This document shows, in pieces, positions 10,201 through 19,746 of a stretch of DNA of 64,000 bases. The stretch is from Seonamhaeicola sp. ML3. GTDB lineage: Bacteria > Bacteroidota > Bacteroidia > Flavobacteriales > Flavobacteriaceae. The number at the start of each line of letters is the position of its first letter. Within the stretch, counting starts at the first letter, position 1. Location: assembly GCF_023273855.1 (NCBI RefSeq), contig NZ_CP096884.1, positions 1,922,001-1,986,000 on the forward strand. The letters run 5' to 3'. The notes below the pieces were generated by a model. It had not been told where the DNA came from and searched no databases. It saw nothing but the letters and a program-made list of their open reading frames with translations. Position numbers and translations under genes: made by a program.

Positions 10201-10392
10201 TTTTATTGAATAATTACCGTCAAAATCTGAAGATGTACCGGTTGAGGTGCCTTTCACTACGACTGTTGTTCCTGGTAACGGAAGACCTGATTCGTCTAGA
10301 ACAGTACCTGAAACCGTCTTTTCTTGTGCAAAAGATAGTTGCACAACAAACGCTAGTATTAGCGTTAAAATTCCACTAAACTTTGTTTTCAT
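7210..10392 (-). CDS. SusC/RagA-family TonB-linked outer-membrane transporter
   Basis: A 1060-residue outer-membrane barrel. The ATG at 10392 gives a clean signal peptide (MKTKFSGILTLILAFVVQLSFAQ); an in-frame TTG at 10422 would add ten residues ahead of it and is rejected. After cleavage comes a carboxypeptidase-regulatory-like domain (SGTVLDESGLPLPGTTVVVKG, about residues 27-100), the SusC box EEVVVVAYGTQKKEEITGSV, a plug with LYVVDGVVFNG and ASANALYGSRGANGVVIITT, and a barrel ending in SLGITINF. It heads an operon with SusD and a third lipoprotein and imports a TonB-dependent substrate that cannot be named from sequence. Confidence 0.95.
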   Translation of the reverse strand: MKTKFSGILTLILAFVVQLSFAQEKTVSGTVLDESGLPLPGTTVVVKGTSTGTSSDFDGNYSIKVNQGGILVFSFVGYTSQEVTVGSSNTINVTMVEDAATLEEVVVVAYGTQKKEEITGSVTTLKTEKLADIPTPSVVQGLVGQVSGVQIINQSGAPGADPTVRFRGIGSINSSSAPLYVVDGVVFNGNLNAINPQDIESMTFLKDASANALYGSRGANGVVIITTKKGASEKLEVTFDTKVGFNDRAVPEYDIISSSGRYYEAVFDRTRLNLINNGQSPAAAAQAAAANIVTNPAFPLGYNSYDVPEGQIIDPATGRINPSANLLYQDSWIDESYISGIRQENYLSLRFRNEKLSTFLSLGHLDDEGIIVNSGFERITARMNSDFTPTEWLKINAGLNYSNTIADNPLGGFTSGNVSNIAGWARGTAPIYPVYGRDANGNLVLDSNGNRIFDFGLGTGGSVGTRPSFKSLSNPVGTAQLDVNDNVSDNLSARFSISAKFLKDFEFTYNMSADLTLANISRYATPQGGDAFNANGRITTRSNRGLTVAHQQLLNWNKDFGNHSFSVLLGHESNDYNFRLLAGQVTETVIDGLAVVNNGANIQFLTGYQKDYNVEGYFSRLTYDFSDKYFLNASFRRDGSSVFSPDNRWGNFYGLGGAWSVHKENFFNVPWVNSLRLKASYGQQGNDAILYEDNRTIVGDADNRNYFAYTDQFDIINAGGNLPGTAFFQLGNADLVWETSTNINAGLEFTILDNRLSVNAEYFVRAVEDLLFFEPLAQSDGVGTKPANVGDMENKGIEIELSGDIVRSEDFQWSLSINGTHYKNEITKLPDEFIDDGLFRLQEGRSRYDYFMREWAGVDPSNGDGLWFTDVLDTEGNVTSREITNNRNGASENFVGKSAIPDVYGGFNTSLTYKNFSLGVAFAYQIGGYGYDGVYQNLISTTSAGDNFHNDVFNSWTPENRFALIPRLDINDVNQAGTSSFFLVDASYLNLQNVTLSYNFDNKLMDKLGVTSLKIYATGNNLHLWSKARQGYDPRLSITGNAINEFGLARTTSLGITINF

Positions 10393-10539
10393 TTTATAAT
10401 TATTTGAATTAGTCAACGTCAAAAATCATAATAAAAAGTTAATAAAACAATAAATAACGGTTAAAATTTGAAATTTAACTCGAAAATTTAACTAAAACGG
10501 GTTTAAAGCATTAAAATTTGTGAGTTTAAGGCTTTTTCT

Positions 10540-12234
10540 TTAAAAAATTGTAGTTAAGCTAATATGGACTTTAGAGTTCGATAATTTGAACTGTTCGTTT
10601 TCTCGTTTTCCATTGGCATAGTTCAGTTTGAATAGGCCAGATTTGGTAAGGATGCCAAAACCGAACCCATAACTAAATAGCTTTTGGTTTAGGTTTTGGG
10701 TTTTGTTTTCAAAATAAGCAGCGTCAATTACAGAGTGTAAGTAAATGGAGTTGTTTAGTTGAAATCTGTATTCTGTATTTATCAGTCCGTAAAGTGAGGC
10801 AAATAGGCTGTTTTCTTCGAAACCTCTTATAGAGTTTATCCCGCCAAAGCGTAGCAACTCATTTTCAAAGTGTAAATCTGAATCAATAATAGCTCCATTA
10901 CCTCTAATGTATAAGCTGTTTTTGTGGTTTAGGTTGAATATTTTAAAAAGATCTGCGCGTAGAACGGTTTGTTTTGAGGTATTAGATGATTCTTTCCTGT
11001 TGCCGAAATTTGTTTCCAAATAAACGTTAGAATGTATGGGGAATAGGAGGTTTGCTTTTTTCACGTTTGTATACTCATAGCTAAACGATACAAAGTTCTT
11101 TCTGTAATCTTGTATAGAAATCAATGCGTTTGTGCTCAATAGGTTGTTCGATTCTTCAAAAAGAATCCCAGAACTGATTTTATGACGAGCGTTGATTTGA
11201 TAATTGAGCTTGGCCGATTGGTTTATTGTAGTAAATGTCGAGTCTTTCCTAAACAGATTCATAGACAGGTCTAATCCAATAGGGGATTTGAACATGTAGG
11301 GCATGCTTAGGTCAACCAGAAATGTTTCTTGGTCGTTTTCATCGCTCTTATAAAGTATCTTGAAAGATTCGCCAAAATTTAAGTTGTTGGTCAGTTTTAG
11401 GTTTATGTATCCATCAAATTGAATTCTGCTGGTCTCTTCGTTAGTGCCAAACCCTAAAAAACCATCGAAAGAATTATTTTGTTCTTTTTTAAGGTATAGA
11501 TATAATGTGGTGGAATCTTTAGAGAATAAAACTTCTGGAGGTTTAACTTCGGAAGTAAATCTTAAATTTTGTAGCTGTTGAGTTTTGTTTTTAATGTCGG
11601 CTAAGTCAAAAGTCTGAGAGCGCTTTATTTTCAAGTAGTGCTTTAGAAAAGCTTCTGGGAATTTGTTGTAGCCTTTAATTTTAATGTCATTGATAATTCT
11701 TTTTTCTTGACTTGTTTCAATTTTCAATTGGGCTGTCAAAATACCCGTATCATCAATCTCTATTTCAGAGAGTTTTAGTTTTGAGAAAGGGAAGCCTTTT
11801 GCAGAGGTACTCTCATTCAGAAAACCGAGGACGTTTTCAGTTTCTGATAGTTTTATTTCAAAGTAGTCGTCGTAAACTTTATTTGAAACGAGTTCAAGAG
11901 TTGTTTTTTGGATTACAGATTCATCGTAATAAATCAACAGATTATTGAACCTAGTCTTTAAGTTGAAATTTGCATGGAAAAGCGAATCGCTAATCTTGTT
12001 GATGCCTGATAGCTCATTTTCTATAAACCCTAGTTTGTAAAGTTGTTTTTGGGTTGAGTCGATTTCAGATTCTAAAGAAATGTAGTCTTTGTGGTATTTT
12101 GAATAATTGAGAGAATCAATTATGAGGGTTTCAGAAGGTGTGCTGCCGTCGATTTTTAGCTTTAAATTTTGACAAAAAACCTCCGGGAAAAAAAATACAA
12201 ACATCATGAGGATGAAAGCTTGAGGAGTGTTCAT
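10540..12234 (-). CDS. BamA/TamA-like outer-membrane protein (surface antigen D15 family)
   Basis: A 564-residue outer-membrane protein. The ATG at 12234 gives a signal peptide ending in VFCQ; the frame is open to a TTG at 12294, but that would bury the signal behind 20 charged residues. Residues about 180-240 look like one POTRA domain (INDIKIKGYNKFPEAFLKHYLKIK). The C-terminal part is a barrel with the Omp85 signature FGGINSIRGFEENSLF and a terminal strand ending in Phe. With few POTRA domains it is shorter than BamA, so it is more likely a TamA-like or lineage-specific Omp85 member. It stands alone between the susC operon and the ribosomal cluster. Confidence 0.8.
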   Translation of the reverse strand: MNTPQAFILMMFVFFFPEVFCQNLKLKIDGSTPSETLIIDSLNYSKYHKDYISLESEIDSTQKQLYKLGFIENELSGINKISDSLFHANFNLKTRFNNLLIYYDESVIQKTTLELVSNKVYDDYFEIKLSETENVLGFLNESTSAKGFPFSKLKLSEIEIDDTGILTAQLKIETSQEKRIINDIKIKGYNKFPEAFLKHYLKIKRSQTFDLADIKNKTQQLQNLRFTSEVKPPEVLFSKDSTTLYLYLKKEQNNSFDGFLGFGTNEETSRIQFDGYINLKLTNNLNFGESFKILYKSDENDQETFLVDLSMPYMFKSPIGLDLSMNLFRKDSTFTTINQSAKLNYQINARHKISSGILFEESNNLLSTNALISIQDYRKNFVSFSYEYTNVKKANLLFPIHSNVYLETNFGNRKESSNTSKQTVLRADLFKIFNLNHKNSLYIRGNGAIIDSDLHFENELLRFGGINSIRGFEENSLFASLYGLINTEYRFQLNNSIYLHSVIDAAYFENKTQNLNQKLFSYGFGFGILTKSGLFKLNYANGKRENEQFKLSNSKVHISLTTIF

Positions 12235-12393
12235 GCTGAAAAAAAGTTTACAGAATTTTGATGTTGTCGTTTTTCTTCGGTTTTCCGTCTTCAAACTTCG
12301 GTCTTTTTTAGTGTAAAGCTAACGGAAAAACCACAGTAATAATATGGCTTTTGGGTATAAATTTAAATTCCTCTGAAAATTAATGAATTAGGG

Positions 12394-12424
12394 TTTGAAT
12401 TATTCATTTTAATTTCTACCTTTG
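12394..12424 (+). promoter_or_regulatory. promoter of the str operon (rpsL)
   Basis: TTTG at 12394-12397 and TACCTTTG at 12417-12424 are separated by 19 bases. This matches the Bacteroidota housekeeping promoter (-33 TTG, 19-21 bases, -7 TAnnTTTG). Transcription should start near 12428-12431, where a small hairpin (CCTCT, loop AAGA, AGAGG, 12429-12442) would begin the 5' leader of about 35 bases. Confidence 0.85.
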
Positions 12425-12465
12425 CAGCCCTCTAAGAAGAGGATTTTAAATTTATATTATTATAT

Positions 12466-12840
12466 ATGCCAACAATTTCGCAATTAGTAAGAACAGGAAG
12501 AGCCAAAATAACCAAGAAGAGTAAATCGGCTGCTTTAGATTCTTGTCCACAAAGACGTGGTGTATGTACTCGTGTTTATACAACGACACCTAAGAAGCCT
12601 AACTCGGCAATGAGAAAGGTGGCAAGGGTTCGTTTAACAAACGGAAACGAGGTTAATGCATACATCGGTGGTGAAGGACATAATCTTCAAGAGCACTCGA
12701 TAGTATTGGTTAGAGGTGGAAGGGTAAAAGATTTGCCAGGTGTTAGATATCACGTTGTTCGTGGGGCTTTAGATACAGCAGGTGTTGCTGGAAGAACCCA
12801 ACGTAGGTCTAAGTACGGTGCTAAACGCCCTAAAAAGTAA
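12466..12840 (+). CDS. rpsL: 30S ribosomal protein S12
   Basis: A 124-residue S12, the decoding-centre protein of the small subunit. The segment [11 protein letters not shown] (from residue 41) and [13 protein letters not shown] (84-96) are intact. Lysines at the two positions linked to streptomycin resistance (about 43 and 88) and the Asp that is methylthiolated in some bacteria (89) are the sensitive, wild-type residues. It is the first gene of the superoperon, 42 bases after the -7 element, and is followed by rpsG after 24 bases. Confidence 0.98.
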   Translation: MPTISQLVRTGRAKITKKSKSAALDSCPQRRGVCTRVYTTTPKKPNSAMRKVARVRLTNGNEVNAYIGGEGHNLQEHSIVLVRGGRVKDLPGVRYHVVRGALDTAGVAGRTQRRSKYGAKRPKK

Positions 12841-12864
12841 TTAATCTTTATTTAAGAAGAAGAC

Positions 12865-13341
12865 ATGAGAAAAAGAGCAGCGAAAAAAAGACCGCTTTTA
12901 CCAGACCCAAGGTTTAACGACCAATTGGTAACACGTTTTGTGAACAACCTAATGTGGGACGGTAAAAAGTCAGTAGCGTTCAAAGTATTCTACGATGCAA
13001 TTGATATTGTAGATGCGAAAAAAACAGATGAAGAGAAAACAGCTTTGGAGTTGTGGAAAGATGCCTTAGGAAATGTGATGCCTCACGTAGAAGTACGTAG
13101 TCGTCGTGTAGGTGGTGCTACATTCCAAATTCCAATGCAAATCCGTCCAGACCGTAAAATTTCAACAGCTATGAAGTGGTTGATTGGTTATGCTAGAAAG
13201 CGTAATGAGAAATCAATGGCTCAAAAATTAGCTTCAGAAATTTTAGCAGCAGCTAAAGAAGAAGGTGCGGCTGTTAAGAAAAGAGTTGATACTCACAAAA
13301 TGGCAGAAGCAAACAAAGCATTCTCTCACTTTAGATTCTAA
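12865..13341 (+). CDS. rpsG: 30S ribosomal protein S7
   Basis: A 158-residue S7, which nucleates assembly of the 30S head by binding the 3' domain of 16S rRNA. The core [16 protein letters not shown] and the C-terminal [13 protein letters not shown] are typical, as is the length. The stop codon is followed by GAC and then the fusA ATG, a junction sequence that recurs twice more in this cluster. Confidence 0.98.
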   Translation: MRKRAAKKRPLLPDPRFNDQLVTRFVNNLMWDGKKSVAFKVFYDAIDIVDAKKTDEEKTALELWKDALGNVMPHVEVRSRRVGGATFQIPMQIRPDRKISTAMKWLIGYARKRNEKSMAQKLASEILAAAKEEGAAVKKRVDTHKMAEANKAFSHFRF

Positions 13342-13344
13342 GAC

Positions 13345-15471
13345 ATGGCAAGAGATTTAAAATTTACTAGAAATATAGGTATTGCTGCGCATATTGATGC
13401 GGGTAAAACTACCACCACAGAGCGTATTCTTTATTATACAGGTGTGTCGCATAAAATAGGTGAAGTGCATGATGGTGCTGCAACTATGGACTGGATGGAG
13501 CAAGAGCAAGAAAGAGGTATTACAATTACTTCTGCTGCTACAACTTGTACATGGAACTTTCCAACTGAAAATGGAAACCCAACGCCAGATACTAAAGGAT
13601 ATCACTTTAATATAATTGATACTCCGGGTCACGTAGATTTTACGGTTGAGGTTAACCGTTCTTTACGTGTGTTAGATGGATTAGTGTTCTTATTCTCTGC
13701 AGTAGATGGAGTTGAGCCACAATCTGAAACCAACTGGAGATTAGCTGATAACTACAAAGTGCCTAGAATTGGTTTCGTTAACAAAATGGACCGTCAAGGG
13801 TCAAACTTTTTAGCGGTTTGTCAGCAGGTAAAAGATATGTTAAAATCTAACGCAGTGCCAATCGTATTAAACATTGGTGATGAGGCAGATTTTAAAGGAA
13901 TTATAGACCTTGTAAAGAACAGAGCTATTGTATGGCACGATGAAACGCAAGGCGCTACTTTCGATATTATCGATATTCCTGAAGATATGAAAGAAGAGGC
14001 TCGTAAGTACCGTGCACTTTTAATTGAAGAAGTTGCTACTTACGATGAGAACCTTTTAGAAAAATTCATGGAAGATGAAGATTCTATTACAGAAGAAGAA
14101 GTGCATGCTGCACTAAGAGCTGCTGTAATGGATATGGCTATCATTCCAATGATTTGTGGTTCTGCTTTTAAAAATAAAGGTGTACAGTTCTTATTAGACG
14201 CTGTATGTCGTTACTTACCTTCTCCAACCGATAAAGAAGGTATCGTAGGTACTAATCCAGATACTGGTGAGGATATCTTACGTAAACCAGATGTAAAAGA
14301 GCCGTTTGCTGCTTTAGCATTTAAGATTGCAACTGACCCTTTCGTTGGTCGTTTAGCATTCTTTAGAGCTTATTCTGGTCGTTTAGATGCAGGTTCTTAC
14401 GTATTGAATAACCGATCTGGTAAAAAAGAGCGTATCTCTCGTATTTACCAAATGCATGCTAACAAACAAAATGCAATTGAATTTATTGAAGCTGGTGATA
14501 TTGGAGCTGCTGTAGGATTTAAATCTATTAAAACAGGAGATACCTTATCTGATGAAAAAGCACCAATTGTATTAGAATCAATGGATTTCCCAGATCCAGT
14601 AATTGGTATTGCCGTTGAGCCTAAAACAAAAGCTGACGTTGATAAGTTAGGTGTAGGTTTAGCTAAGTTAGCTGAAGAGGATCCAACGTTTACTGTACGT
14701 TCAGATGAGGCTTCTGGTCAAACTATTATTTCTGGTATGGGTGAGCTTCACTTAGATGTAATTGTTGATCGTCTTAAGCGTGAGTTTAAGGTAGAGGTTA
14801 ACCAGGGTCAACCACAAGTAGAGTACAAAGAGGCTATTACTATGCGTGCTGAGCACAGAGAGGTTTACAAGAAACAGTCTGGTGGTCGTGGTAAATTCGC
14901 AGATATCGTATTTACTTTAGAGCCAGCTGAAGAAGGTAAGCAAGGACTTGAATTCATTTCTGAGATTAAAGGTGGTAACGTTCCTAAGGAATTTGTTCCT
15001 TCTGTTGAGAAAGGATTCAAAATGGCTATGGTTAATGGTCCATTAGCAGGATACGAAGTAGATGCTATGAAAGTTACTTTAACTGATGGTTCTTACCACG
15101 ATGTAGATTCTGATCAGTTATCGTTCGAGTTAGCTGCTAAGTTAGGATTTAAGGCTGCTGCCAAAGCTGCTAAAGCTGTAATCATGGAGCCAATCATGAA
15201 GTTGGAAGTACTTACTCCAGAAGAAAACATGGGTGATATAGTAGGTGACTTAAACCGTCGTCGTGGTCAAGTTAATGACATGAGCGATAGAGCGGGGTCT
15301 AAAGTTGTTAAGGCAAACGTACCATTATCAGAAATGTTTGGTTATGTAACTGCGTTACGTACGTTATCATCTGGTAGAGCAACATCTACAATGGAATTTT
15401 CACATTATGCTGAAACGCCTTCAAATATATCTGAAGAAGTGATTAAGGCAGCTAAAGGAGTTGAAGCTTAA
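13345..15471 (+). CDS. fusA: translation elongation factor G
   Basis: A 708-residue EF-G, the GTPase that drives translocation of tRNA and mRNA on the ribosome. The G motifs are complete: [10 protein letters not shown] (G1, about 15-24), [11 protein letters not shown] (switch I), DTPGHVDF (G3), NKMD (G4) and GSAF (G5). Domains II to V follow, ending in ELREVIAL-type sequence replaced here by [12 protein letters not shown]. It is the third gene of the str operon. No tuf gene follows: rpsJ comes next, so EF-Tu must be encoded elsewhere, as is usual in Bacteroidota. Confidence 0.98.
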   Translation: MARDLKFTRNIGIAAHIDAGKTTTTERILYYTGVSHKIGEVHDGAATMDWMEQEQERGITITSAATTCTWNFPTENGNPTPDTKGYHFNIIDTPGHVDFTVEVNRSLRVLDGLVFLFSAVDGVEPQSETNWRLADNYKVPRIGFVNKMDRQGSNFLAVCQQVKDMLKSNAVPIVLNIGDEADFKGIIDLVKNRAIVWHDETQGATFDIIDIPEDMKEEARKYRALLIEEVATYDENLLEKFMEDEDSITEEEVHAALRAAVMDMAIIPMICGSAFKNKGVQFLLDAVCRYLPSPTDKEGIVGTNPDTGEDILRKPDVKEPFAALAFKIATDPFVGRLAFFRAYSGRLDAGSYVLNNRSGKKERISRIYQMHANKQNAIEFIEAGDIGAAVGFKSIKTGDTLSDEKAPIVLESMDFPDPVIGIAVEPKTKADVDKLGVGLAKLAEEDPTFTVRSDEASGQTIISGMGELHLDVIVDRLKREFKVEVNQGQPQVEYKEAITMRAEHREVYKKQSGGRGKFADIVFTLEPAEEGKQGLEFISEIKGGNVPKEFVPSVEKGFKMAMVNGPLAGYEVDAMKVTLTDGSYHDVDSDQLSFELAAKLGFKAAAKAAKAVIMEPIMKLEVLTPEENMGDIVGDLNRRRGQVNDMSDRAGSKVVKANVPLSEMFGYVTALRTLSSGRATSTMEFSHYAETPSNISEEVIKAAKGVEA

Positions 15472-15482
15472 AATCTAAGAAA

Positions 15483-15788
15483 ATGAGTCAAAAAATCAGA
15501 ATAAAATTAAAATCTTACGATCACAATTTAGTAGACAAGTCTGCTGATAAGATTGTAAAAACAGTAAAAAGTACTGGAGCTGTTGTAACTGGACCAATTC
15601 CATTACCAACTCACAAAAAGATTTTTACTGTATTACGTTCTCCACACGTAAACAAGAAATCAAGAGAGCAATTCCAATTATCATCTTACAAGAGATTATT
15701 GGATATCTACTCTTCGTCATCAAAAACTATTGATGCGTTAATGAAGCTTGAGTTACCAAGTGGCGTTGAAGTAGAGATTAAAGTATAG
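15483..15788 (+). CDS. rpsJ: 30S ribosomal protein S10
   Basis: A 101-residue S10, a 30S head protein that in many bacteria also joins NusB in transcription antitermination. Conserved stretches include [17 protein letters not shown] and [28 protein letters not shown]. It follows fusA after 11 bases. The gene after it is separated by 139 bases that carry three hairpins, so rpsJ is the last gene before a likely regulatory break. Confidence 0.98.
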   Translation: MSQKIRIKLKSYDHNLVDKSADKIVKTVKSTGAVVTGPIPLPTHKKIFTVLRSPHVNKKSREQFQLSSYKRLLDIYSSSSKTIDALMKLELPSGVEVEIKV

Positions 15789-15794
15789 TTTGAT

Positions 15795-15898
15795 ACTCCT
15801 GTTTCGGCAGGAGTTAAACATGTCCCACCGATGCGGTCGCGGGAAAAACGGATAAATACATTTCAGGGACGAAACGTATTTTGTCCCTGAATTTTTTT
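15795..15898 (+). promoter_or_regulatory. attenuator-like leader before rplC, with terminator hairpin
   Basis: The 139-base gap between rpsJ and rplC holds three hairpins. The first is ACTCCTG / CAGGAGT with loop TTTCGG (15795-15814). The second is TCCC-ACCG, loop ATG, CGGT-CGC-GGGA (15823-15844). The third, TTCAGGGAC / GTCCCTGAA (15862-15870 and 15883-15891), is followed by seven T (15892-15898) and looks like a Rho-independent terminator. GTCCC at 15822-15826 can instead pair with GGGAC at 15866-15870, which would break the terminator. This suggests conditional read-through into the S10-spc genes. Which ligand, if any, controls it is unknown. Confidence 0.7.
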
Positions 15899-15927
15899 AA
15901 ACAAGTAAATAAATTAAATAAATAATT

Positions 15928-16545
15928 ATGTCTGGGTTAATTGGAAAGAAAATCGGTATGACCAGCATCTTTGATGAAAACGGGAAGAACATTCCTTGTA
16001 CAGTAATCGAAGCTGGGCCATGTATCGTTACCCAAGTCAGAACTGAAGAGGTTGACGGCTATGAAGCTGTTCAATTAGGTTTCGATGACGCGACAGAAAA
16101 AAGTGCTACAAAAGCAGACCTAGGTCATGCTAAAAAAGCAGGTACTTCTGTAAAACGCAAAGTCGCGGAATTCAAAGGTTTTGATGAGGAGTACAAGTTA
16201 GGAGATGCTATCACTGTTGAGCATTTCAATGAAGGAGAATTTGTTGATATCTCTGGAACATCTAAAGGAAAAGGATTTCAAGGTGTTGTAAAACGTCACG
16301 GTTTTGGTGGTGTAGGTCAAGCTACTCACGGTCAACATAACCGTTTAAGAGCACCTGGTTCTATTGGAGCTGCTTCATATCCTGCAAGAGTTTTCAAAGG
16401 AATGAAAATGGCCGGAAGAATGGGTGGTGAAAAAGTGAAAGTTCAAAATTTAAGAGTTTTAAAAGTAGTTGCTGAAAAGAACTTGCTTGTTGTTAAAGGT
16501 TGTGTACCTGGACACAAAAATTCTTATGTAATTATTCAGAAGTAA
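15928..16545 (+). CDS. rplC: 50S ribosomal protein L3
   Basis: A 205-residue L3, one of the proteins that start 50S assembly, with an extension reaching near the peptidyl-transferase centre. The extension region [18 protein letters not shown] and [13 protein letters not shown] are recognisable. It is the first gene after the hairpin-rich leader. Its stop codon overlaps the start of rplD by one base (TAATG), implying translational coupling. Confidence 0.98.
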   Translation: MSGLIGKKIGMTSIFDENGKNIPCTVIEAGPCIVTQVRTEEVDGYEAVQLGFDDATEKSATKADLGHAKKAGTSVKRKVAEFKGFDEEYKLGDAITVEHFNEGEFVDISGTSKGKGFQGVVKRHGFGGVGQATHGQHNRLRAPGSIGAASYPARVFKGMKMAGRMGGEKVKVQNLRVLKVVAEKNLLVVKGCVPGHKNSYVIIQK

Positions 16546-17174
16546 TGAAAGTAGCAGTTTTAGATATAAACGGAAAAGACACTGGTAGACAAGCGGAGCT
16601 TTCTAAAGAGGTGTTTGCTATTGAGCCAAACAATCATGCGGTATACTTAGACGTTAAGCAGTATTTAGCTAACCAACGTCAAGGAACTCACAAATCTAAA
16701 GAAAGAGGTGAGATTACTGGAAGTACGCGTAAGATTAAAAAGCAAAAAGGAACTGGTACAGCAAGAGCTGGTAGTATTAAGTCTGGTGTATTTAAAGGTG
16801 GTGGACGTATGTTCGGACCTAGACCTAGAAACTATGGGTTCAAGCTTAATAAAAATTTAAAGCGTTTAGCGCGTAAATCTGCGTTAAGTATTAAAGCAGG
16901 AGAGAAGGCGATTACTGTTTTAGAAGACTTCAATTTTGATGCTCCTAAAACTAAAAACTTTACCGATGTTTTAAAGGCTTTAGACTTAGAAAACAAAAAG
17001 TCTTTGTTTGTGTTGGGTGGGGCAAATAATAATGTATATTTGTCATCGCGCAATTTAAAAGGTTCTGAGGTTATAACTAGCTCAGAATTAAGCACTTATA
17101 AGATTTTAAATGCAGGTCAAGTAGTGCTTTTAGAAGGCGCTTTAGAAGGAATAGAATCTAACTTAAGTAAATAA
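16545..17174 (+). CDS. rplD: 50S ribosomal protein L4
   Basis: A 209-residue L4, which lines the exit tunnel through its extended loop ([18 protein letters not shown] and [13 protein letters not shown]). The ATG at 16545 overlaps the rplC stop by one base; the frame is open further left but would run into rplC. In E. coli L4 represses its own S10 operon by acting on the leader. Whether it acts on the leader at 15795-15898 here is untested. Confidence 0.98.
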   Translation: MKVAVLDINGKDTGRQAELSKEVFAIEPNNHAVYLDVKQYLANQRQGTHKSKERGEITGSTRKIKKQKGTGTARAGSIKSGVFKGGGRMFGPRPRNYGFKLNKNLKRLARKSALSIKAGEKAITVLEDFNFDAPKTKNFTDVLKALDLENKKSLFVLGGANNNVYLSSRNLKGSEVITSSELSTYKILNAGQVVLLEGALEGIESNLSK

Positions 17175-17182
17175 GACACAGT

Positions 17183-17473
17183 ATGAGTATCTTAATTAAA
17201 CCTATAATCACGGAAAAAGCGACTGCAGATAGCGAGTTAAACAATTGCTATACTTTCGCGGTGAATACAAAGGCGAACAAGGTGGAAATCAAAAAGGCTG
17301 TAGAGGCCACTTATGGTGTTTCTGTTGAAAAAGTTCGTACTATAAATGTCCGTCCAGATCGTAGTACCAAGTACACAAAAACTGGTATTCAACATGGTAA
17401 AACAAATGCCGTTAAAAAGGCAATTGTACAACTGGCGGAAGGTGAAATGATTGATTTATACAGTAACATGTAA
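17183..17473 (+). CDS. rplW: 50S ribosomal protein L23
   Basis: A 96-residue L23, located at the tunnel exit where trigger factor and the signal recognition particle dock. The N terminus ILIKPIITEKATADSE and the loop VNTKANKVEIKKAVEATYGVSVEKVRTIN are characteristic. It lies 8 bases after rplD and 10 bases before rplB in the usual S10-operon order. Confidence 0.97.
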   Translation: MSILIKPIITEKATADSELNNCYTFAVNTKANKVEIKKAVEATYGVSVEKVRTINVRPDRSTKYTKTGIQHGKTNAVKKAIVQLAEGEMIDLYSNM

Positions 17474-17483
17474 TTAGACAACA

Positions 17484-18311
17484 ATGTCAGTAAGAAAATT
17501 AAAACCAATCACACCAGGACAGCGTTTTAGAGTAGTAAACGGGTATGACGCCATTACTACTGATAAGCCGGAGAAAAGTTTATTAGCTCCGAAAAAAAGG
17601 TCTGGTGGTAGAAACAGTCAAGGGAAAATGACCATGCGCTACAAAGGTGGTGGTCATAAGAGAAAGTATCGTATCATTGATTTTAAACGTAACAAAACTG
17701 GAATTCCAGCAGAGGTTAAAACCATAGAATACGATCCAAACAGATCAGCTTTTATTGCTTTATTGAACTATCAAGACGGTGAGAAAAGATATATTATTGC
17801 TCAAAATGGTTTACAGGTTGGGCAAAATGTTGTGTCTGGTGACAAAGGAATTGCTCCTGAAATTGGAAACGCAATGCCTTTAAGTGAAATTCCATTAGGA
17901 ACTATTATCTCTTGTGTCGAGTTACGTCCTGGTCAAGGTGCTGTTATGGCACGTAGTGCTGGTGCATTTGCTCAGTTAATGGCAAGAGACGGTAAGTTTG
18001 CTACCATTAAATTACCTTCTGGTGAAACACGTTTAGTATTAGTAACATGTATGGCTACAGTTGGCGTTGTGTCTAACTCTGATCATCAGTTATTAGTATC
18101 TGGTAAAGCGGGTAGAACAAGATGGTTAGGTAGAAGACCGAGAACTAACCCAGTAAGAATGAACCCTGTCGATCACCCAATGGGTGGTGGTGAAGGACGT
18201 GCTTCTGGTGGTCACCCACGTTCTAGAAACGGTATACCTGCTAAAGGTTTCAGAACCCGTTCTAAAACAAAAGCGAGTAACAAATATATTGTAGAACGTA
18301 GAAAGAAATAA
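17484..18311 (+). CDS. rplB: 50S ribosomal protein L2
   Basis: A 275-residue L2, the highly conserved 23S rRNA-binding protein needed for subunit association and peptidyl transfer. The [17 protein letters not shown] segment, which contains the invariant His, is present near residue 230, as is the [13 protein letters not shown] motif. The stop codon is followed by GAC and the rpsS start. Confidence 0.98.
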   Translation: MSVRKLKPITPGQRFRVVNGYDAITTDKPEKSLLAPKKRSGGRNSQGKMTMRYKGGGHKRKYRIIDFKRNKTGIPAEVKTIEYDPNRSAFIALLNYQDGEKRYIIAQNGLQVGQNVVSGDKGIAPEIGNAMPLSEIPLGTIISCVELRPGQGAVMARSAGAFAQLMARDGKFATIKLPSGETRLVLVTCMATVGVVSNSDHQLLVSGKAGRTRWLGRRPRTNPVRMNPVDHPMGGGEGRASGGHPRSRNGIPAKGFRTRSKTKASNKYIVERRKK

Positions 18312-18314
18312 GAC

Positions 18315-18593
18315 ATGGCAAGATCATTAAAAAAAGGACCTTACGTTCATTATAAATTAGAAAGAAAAGTAGCTGCAAACGTTGAAGCTAACAAGAAAAC
18401 TGTAATCAAAACTTGGTCTAGAGCTAGTATGATTACTCCAGATTTTGTTGGACAAACTATAGCAGTACACAATGGCCGTCAATTTGTACCTGTTTATGTA
18501 ACAGAGAACATGGTAGGTCATAAGTTAGGAGAATTTTCACCAACACGTTCATTCCGTGGACATGCAGGTGCTAAAAATAAAGGTAAAAAATAA
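18315..18593 (+). CDS. rpsS: 30S ribosomal protein S19
   Basis: A 92-residue S19, which forms a complex with S13 in the 30S head near the A and P sites. The motif [20 protein letters not shown] near the C terminus is diagnostic. The TAA-GAC-ATG junction with rplB leaves three bases between the genes. Confidence 0.98.
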   Translation: MARSLKKGPYVHYKLERKVAANVEANKKTVIKTWSRASMITPDFVGQTIAVHNGRQFVPVYVTENMVGHKLGEFSPTRSFRGHAGAKNKGKK

Positions 18594-18598
18594 GAGCT

Positions 18599-19006
18599 AT
18601 GGGAAGTCGTAAAAAACAAATGGCAGACGCTATTAAGGAAGGTAAAAAGCAAGTTGCTTTTGCTAAGCTTAATAACTGTCCTACGTCACCAAGAAAAATG
18701 CGTTTAGTAGCCGATTTAGTAAGAGGTGAAAAGGTAGAAAGAGCACTTAATATCTTAAAGTTTAGCCAAAAGGAAGCATCTAACCGTTTAGAGAAGTTAT
18801 TACTTTCAGCTATTGCTAACTGGCAAGCTAAAAACGAAGATGCAGACATCGAGTCAGCTGAATTATTTGTAAAGGAGATAAGAGTAGATGGAGGTTCTAT
18901 GTTAAAGAGATTACGTCCAGCTCCTCAAGGTCGTGCACACAGAATTAGAAAAAGATCCAACCACGTAACATTGGTGCTTGGAGCAAACAATAACACACAA
19001 GCTTAA
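18599..19006 (+). CDS. rplV: 50S ribosomal protein L22
   Basis: A 135-residue L22 with the tunnel-lining hairpin ([20 protein letters not shown]) and the [13 protein letters not shown] end. The N terminus [19 protein letters not shown] is typical. It is slightly longer than E. coli L22 at both ends, with 16 extra residues before the NNCPTSPRK block. The gene lies 5 bases after rpsS and 7 bases before rpsC. Confidence 0.97.
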   Translation: MGSRKKQMADAIKEGKKQVAFAKLNNCPTSPRKMRLVADLVRGEKVERALNILKFSQKEASNRLEKLLLSAIANWQAKNEDADIESAELFVKEIRVDGGSMLKRLRPAPQGRAHRIRKRSNHVTLVLGANNNTQA

Positions 19007-19013
19007 TAACAGT

Positions 19014-19727
19014 ATGGGACAAAAAACAAATCCAATCGGGAATCGCTTAGGAATTATCAGAGGATGGGAGTCTAACTGGTACGGAGGAAACGATTATGGT
19101 GATAAACTTGCCGAAGACGATAAGATTAGAAAATACGTTCACGCGCGTTTATCTAAAGCTAGTGTAAGTAGAGTAATTATTGAAAGAACTCTTAAACTTG
19201 TAACCGTTACTATCACTACTGCTAGACCTGGTATCATTATCGGTAAAGGTGGACAAGAGGTAGACAAGTTAAAAGAGGAGCTTAAAAAGATTACTGGAAA
19301 AGAAGTTCAGATCAACATCTTTGAGATTAAAAGACCTGAGCTTGATGCATATTTAGTAGCATCTAGTATTGCAAGACAAATTGAAAACAGAATTTCTTAC
19401 CGTCGTGCAATCAAAATGGCTATTGCTGCTACTATGCGTATGAATGCTGAAGGAATCAAAATTCAAATTAGTGGTCGTTTAAACGGAGCTGAGATGGCAC
19501 GTTCAGAGCACTACAAAGAAGGACGTATTCCTTTATCAACATTTAGAGCCGATATTGACTATGCTTTAGTTGAAGCACACACTACTTATGGTAGATTAGG
19601 TGTTAAAGTATGGATAATGAAAGGTGAAGTATATGGTAAAAGAGAGCTTTCTCCGCTTGTTGGTTTATCTAAGAAGCAAGGAAAAGGTGGAGGACGTGGA
19701 AACAAAGGACCTCGTCGTAGAAAGTAA
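19014..19727 (+). CDS. rpsC: 30S ribosomal protein S3
   Basis: A 237-residue S3. The ATG at 19014 gives the canonical start [18 protein letters not shown]; the frame extends a little further left into rplV, which is not used. The KH RNA-binding loop [19 protein letters not shown] (about 75-93) and the C-terminal domain with [14 protein letters not shown] are present. S3 sits at the mRNA entry channel. The basic C terminus [12 protein letters not shown] is common in the phylum. Confidence 0.98.
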   Translation: MGQKTNPIGNRLGIIRGWESNWYGGNDYGDKLAEDDKIRKYVHARLSKASVSRVIIERTLKLVTVTITTARPGIIIGKGGQEVDKLKEELKKITGKEVQINIFEIKRPELDAYLVASSIARQIENRISYRRAIKMAIAATMRMNAEGIKIQISGRLNGAEMARSEHYKEGRIPLSTFRADIDYALVEAHTTYGRLGVKVWIMKGEVYGKRELSPLVGLSKKQGKGGGRGNKGPRRRK

Positions 19728-19746
19728 TTTTTTAAAGTAAAGAAAC

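Noticed and set aside
10393-10422. In-frame TTG start giving a longer SusC N terminus
   Set aside because: The ATG at 10392 gives a clean signal peptide; the TTG adds polar residues before it.
12235-12294. In-frame TTG start giving 20 extra residues for the BamA-like protein
   Set aside because: It would place a charged stretch before the signal peptide; the ATG at 12234 is the first ATG.
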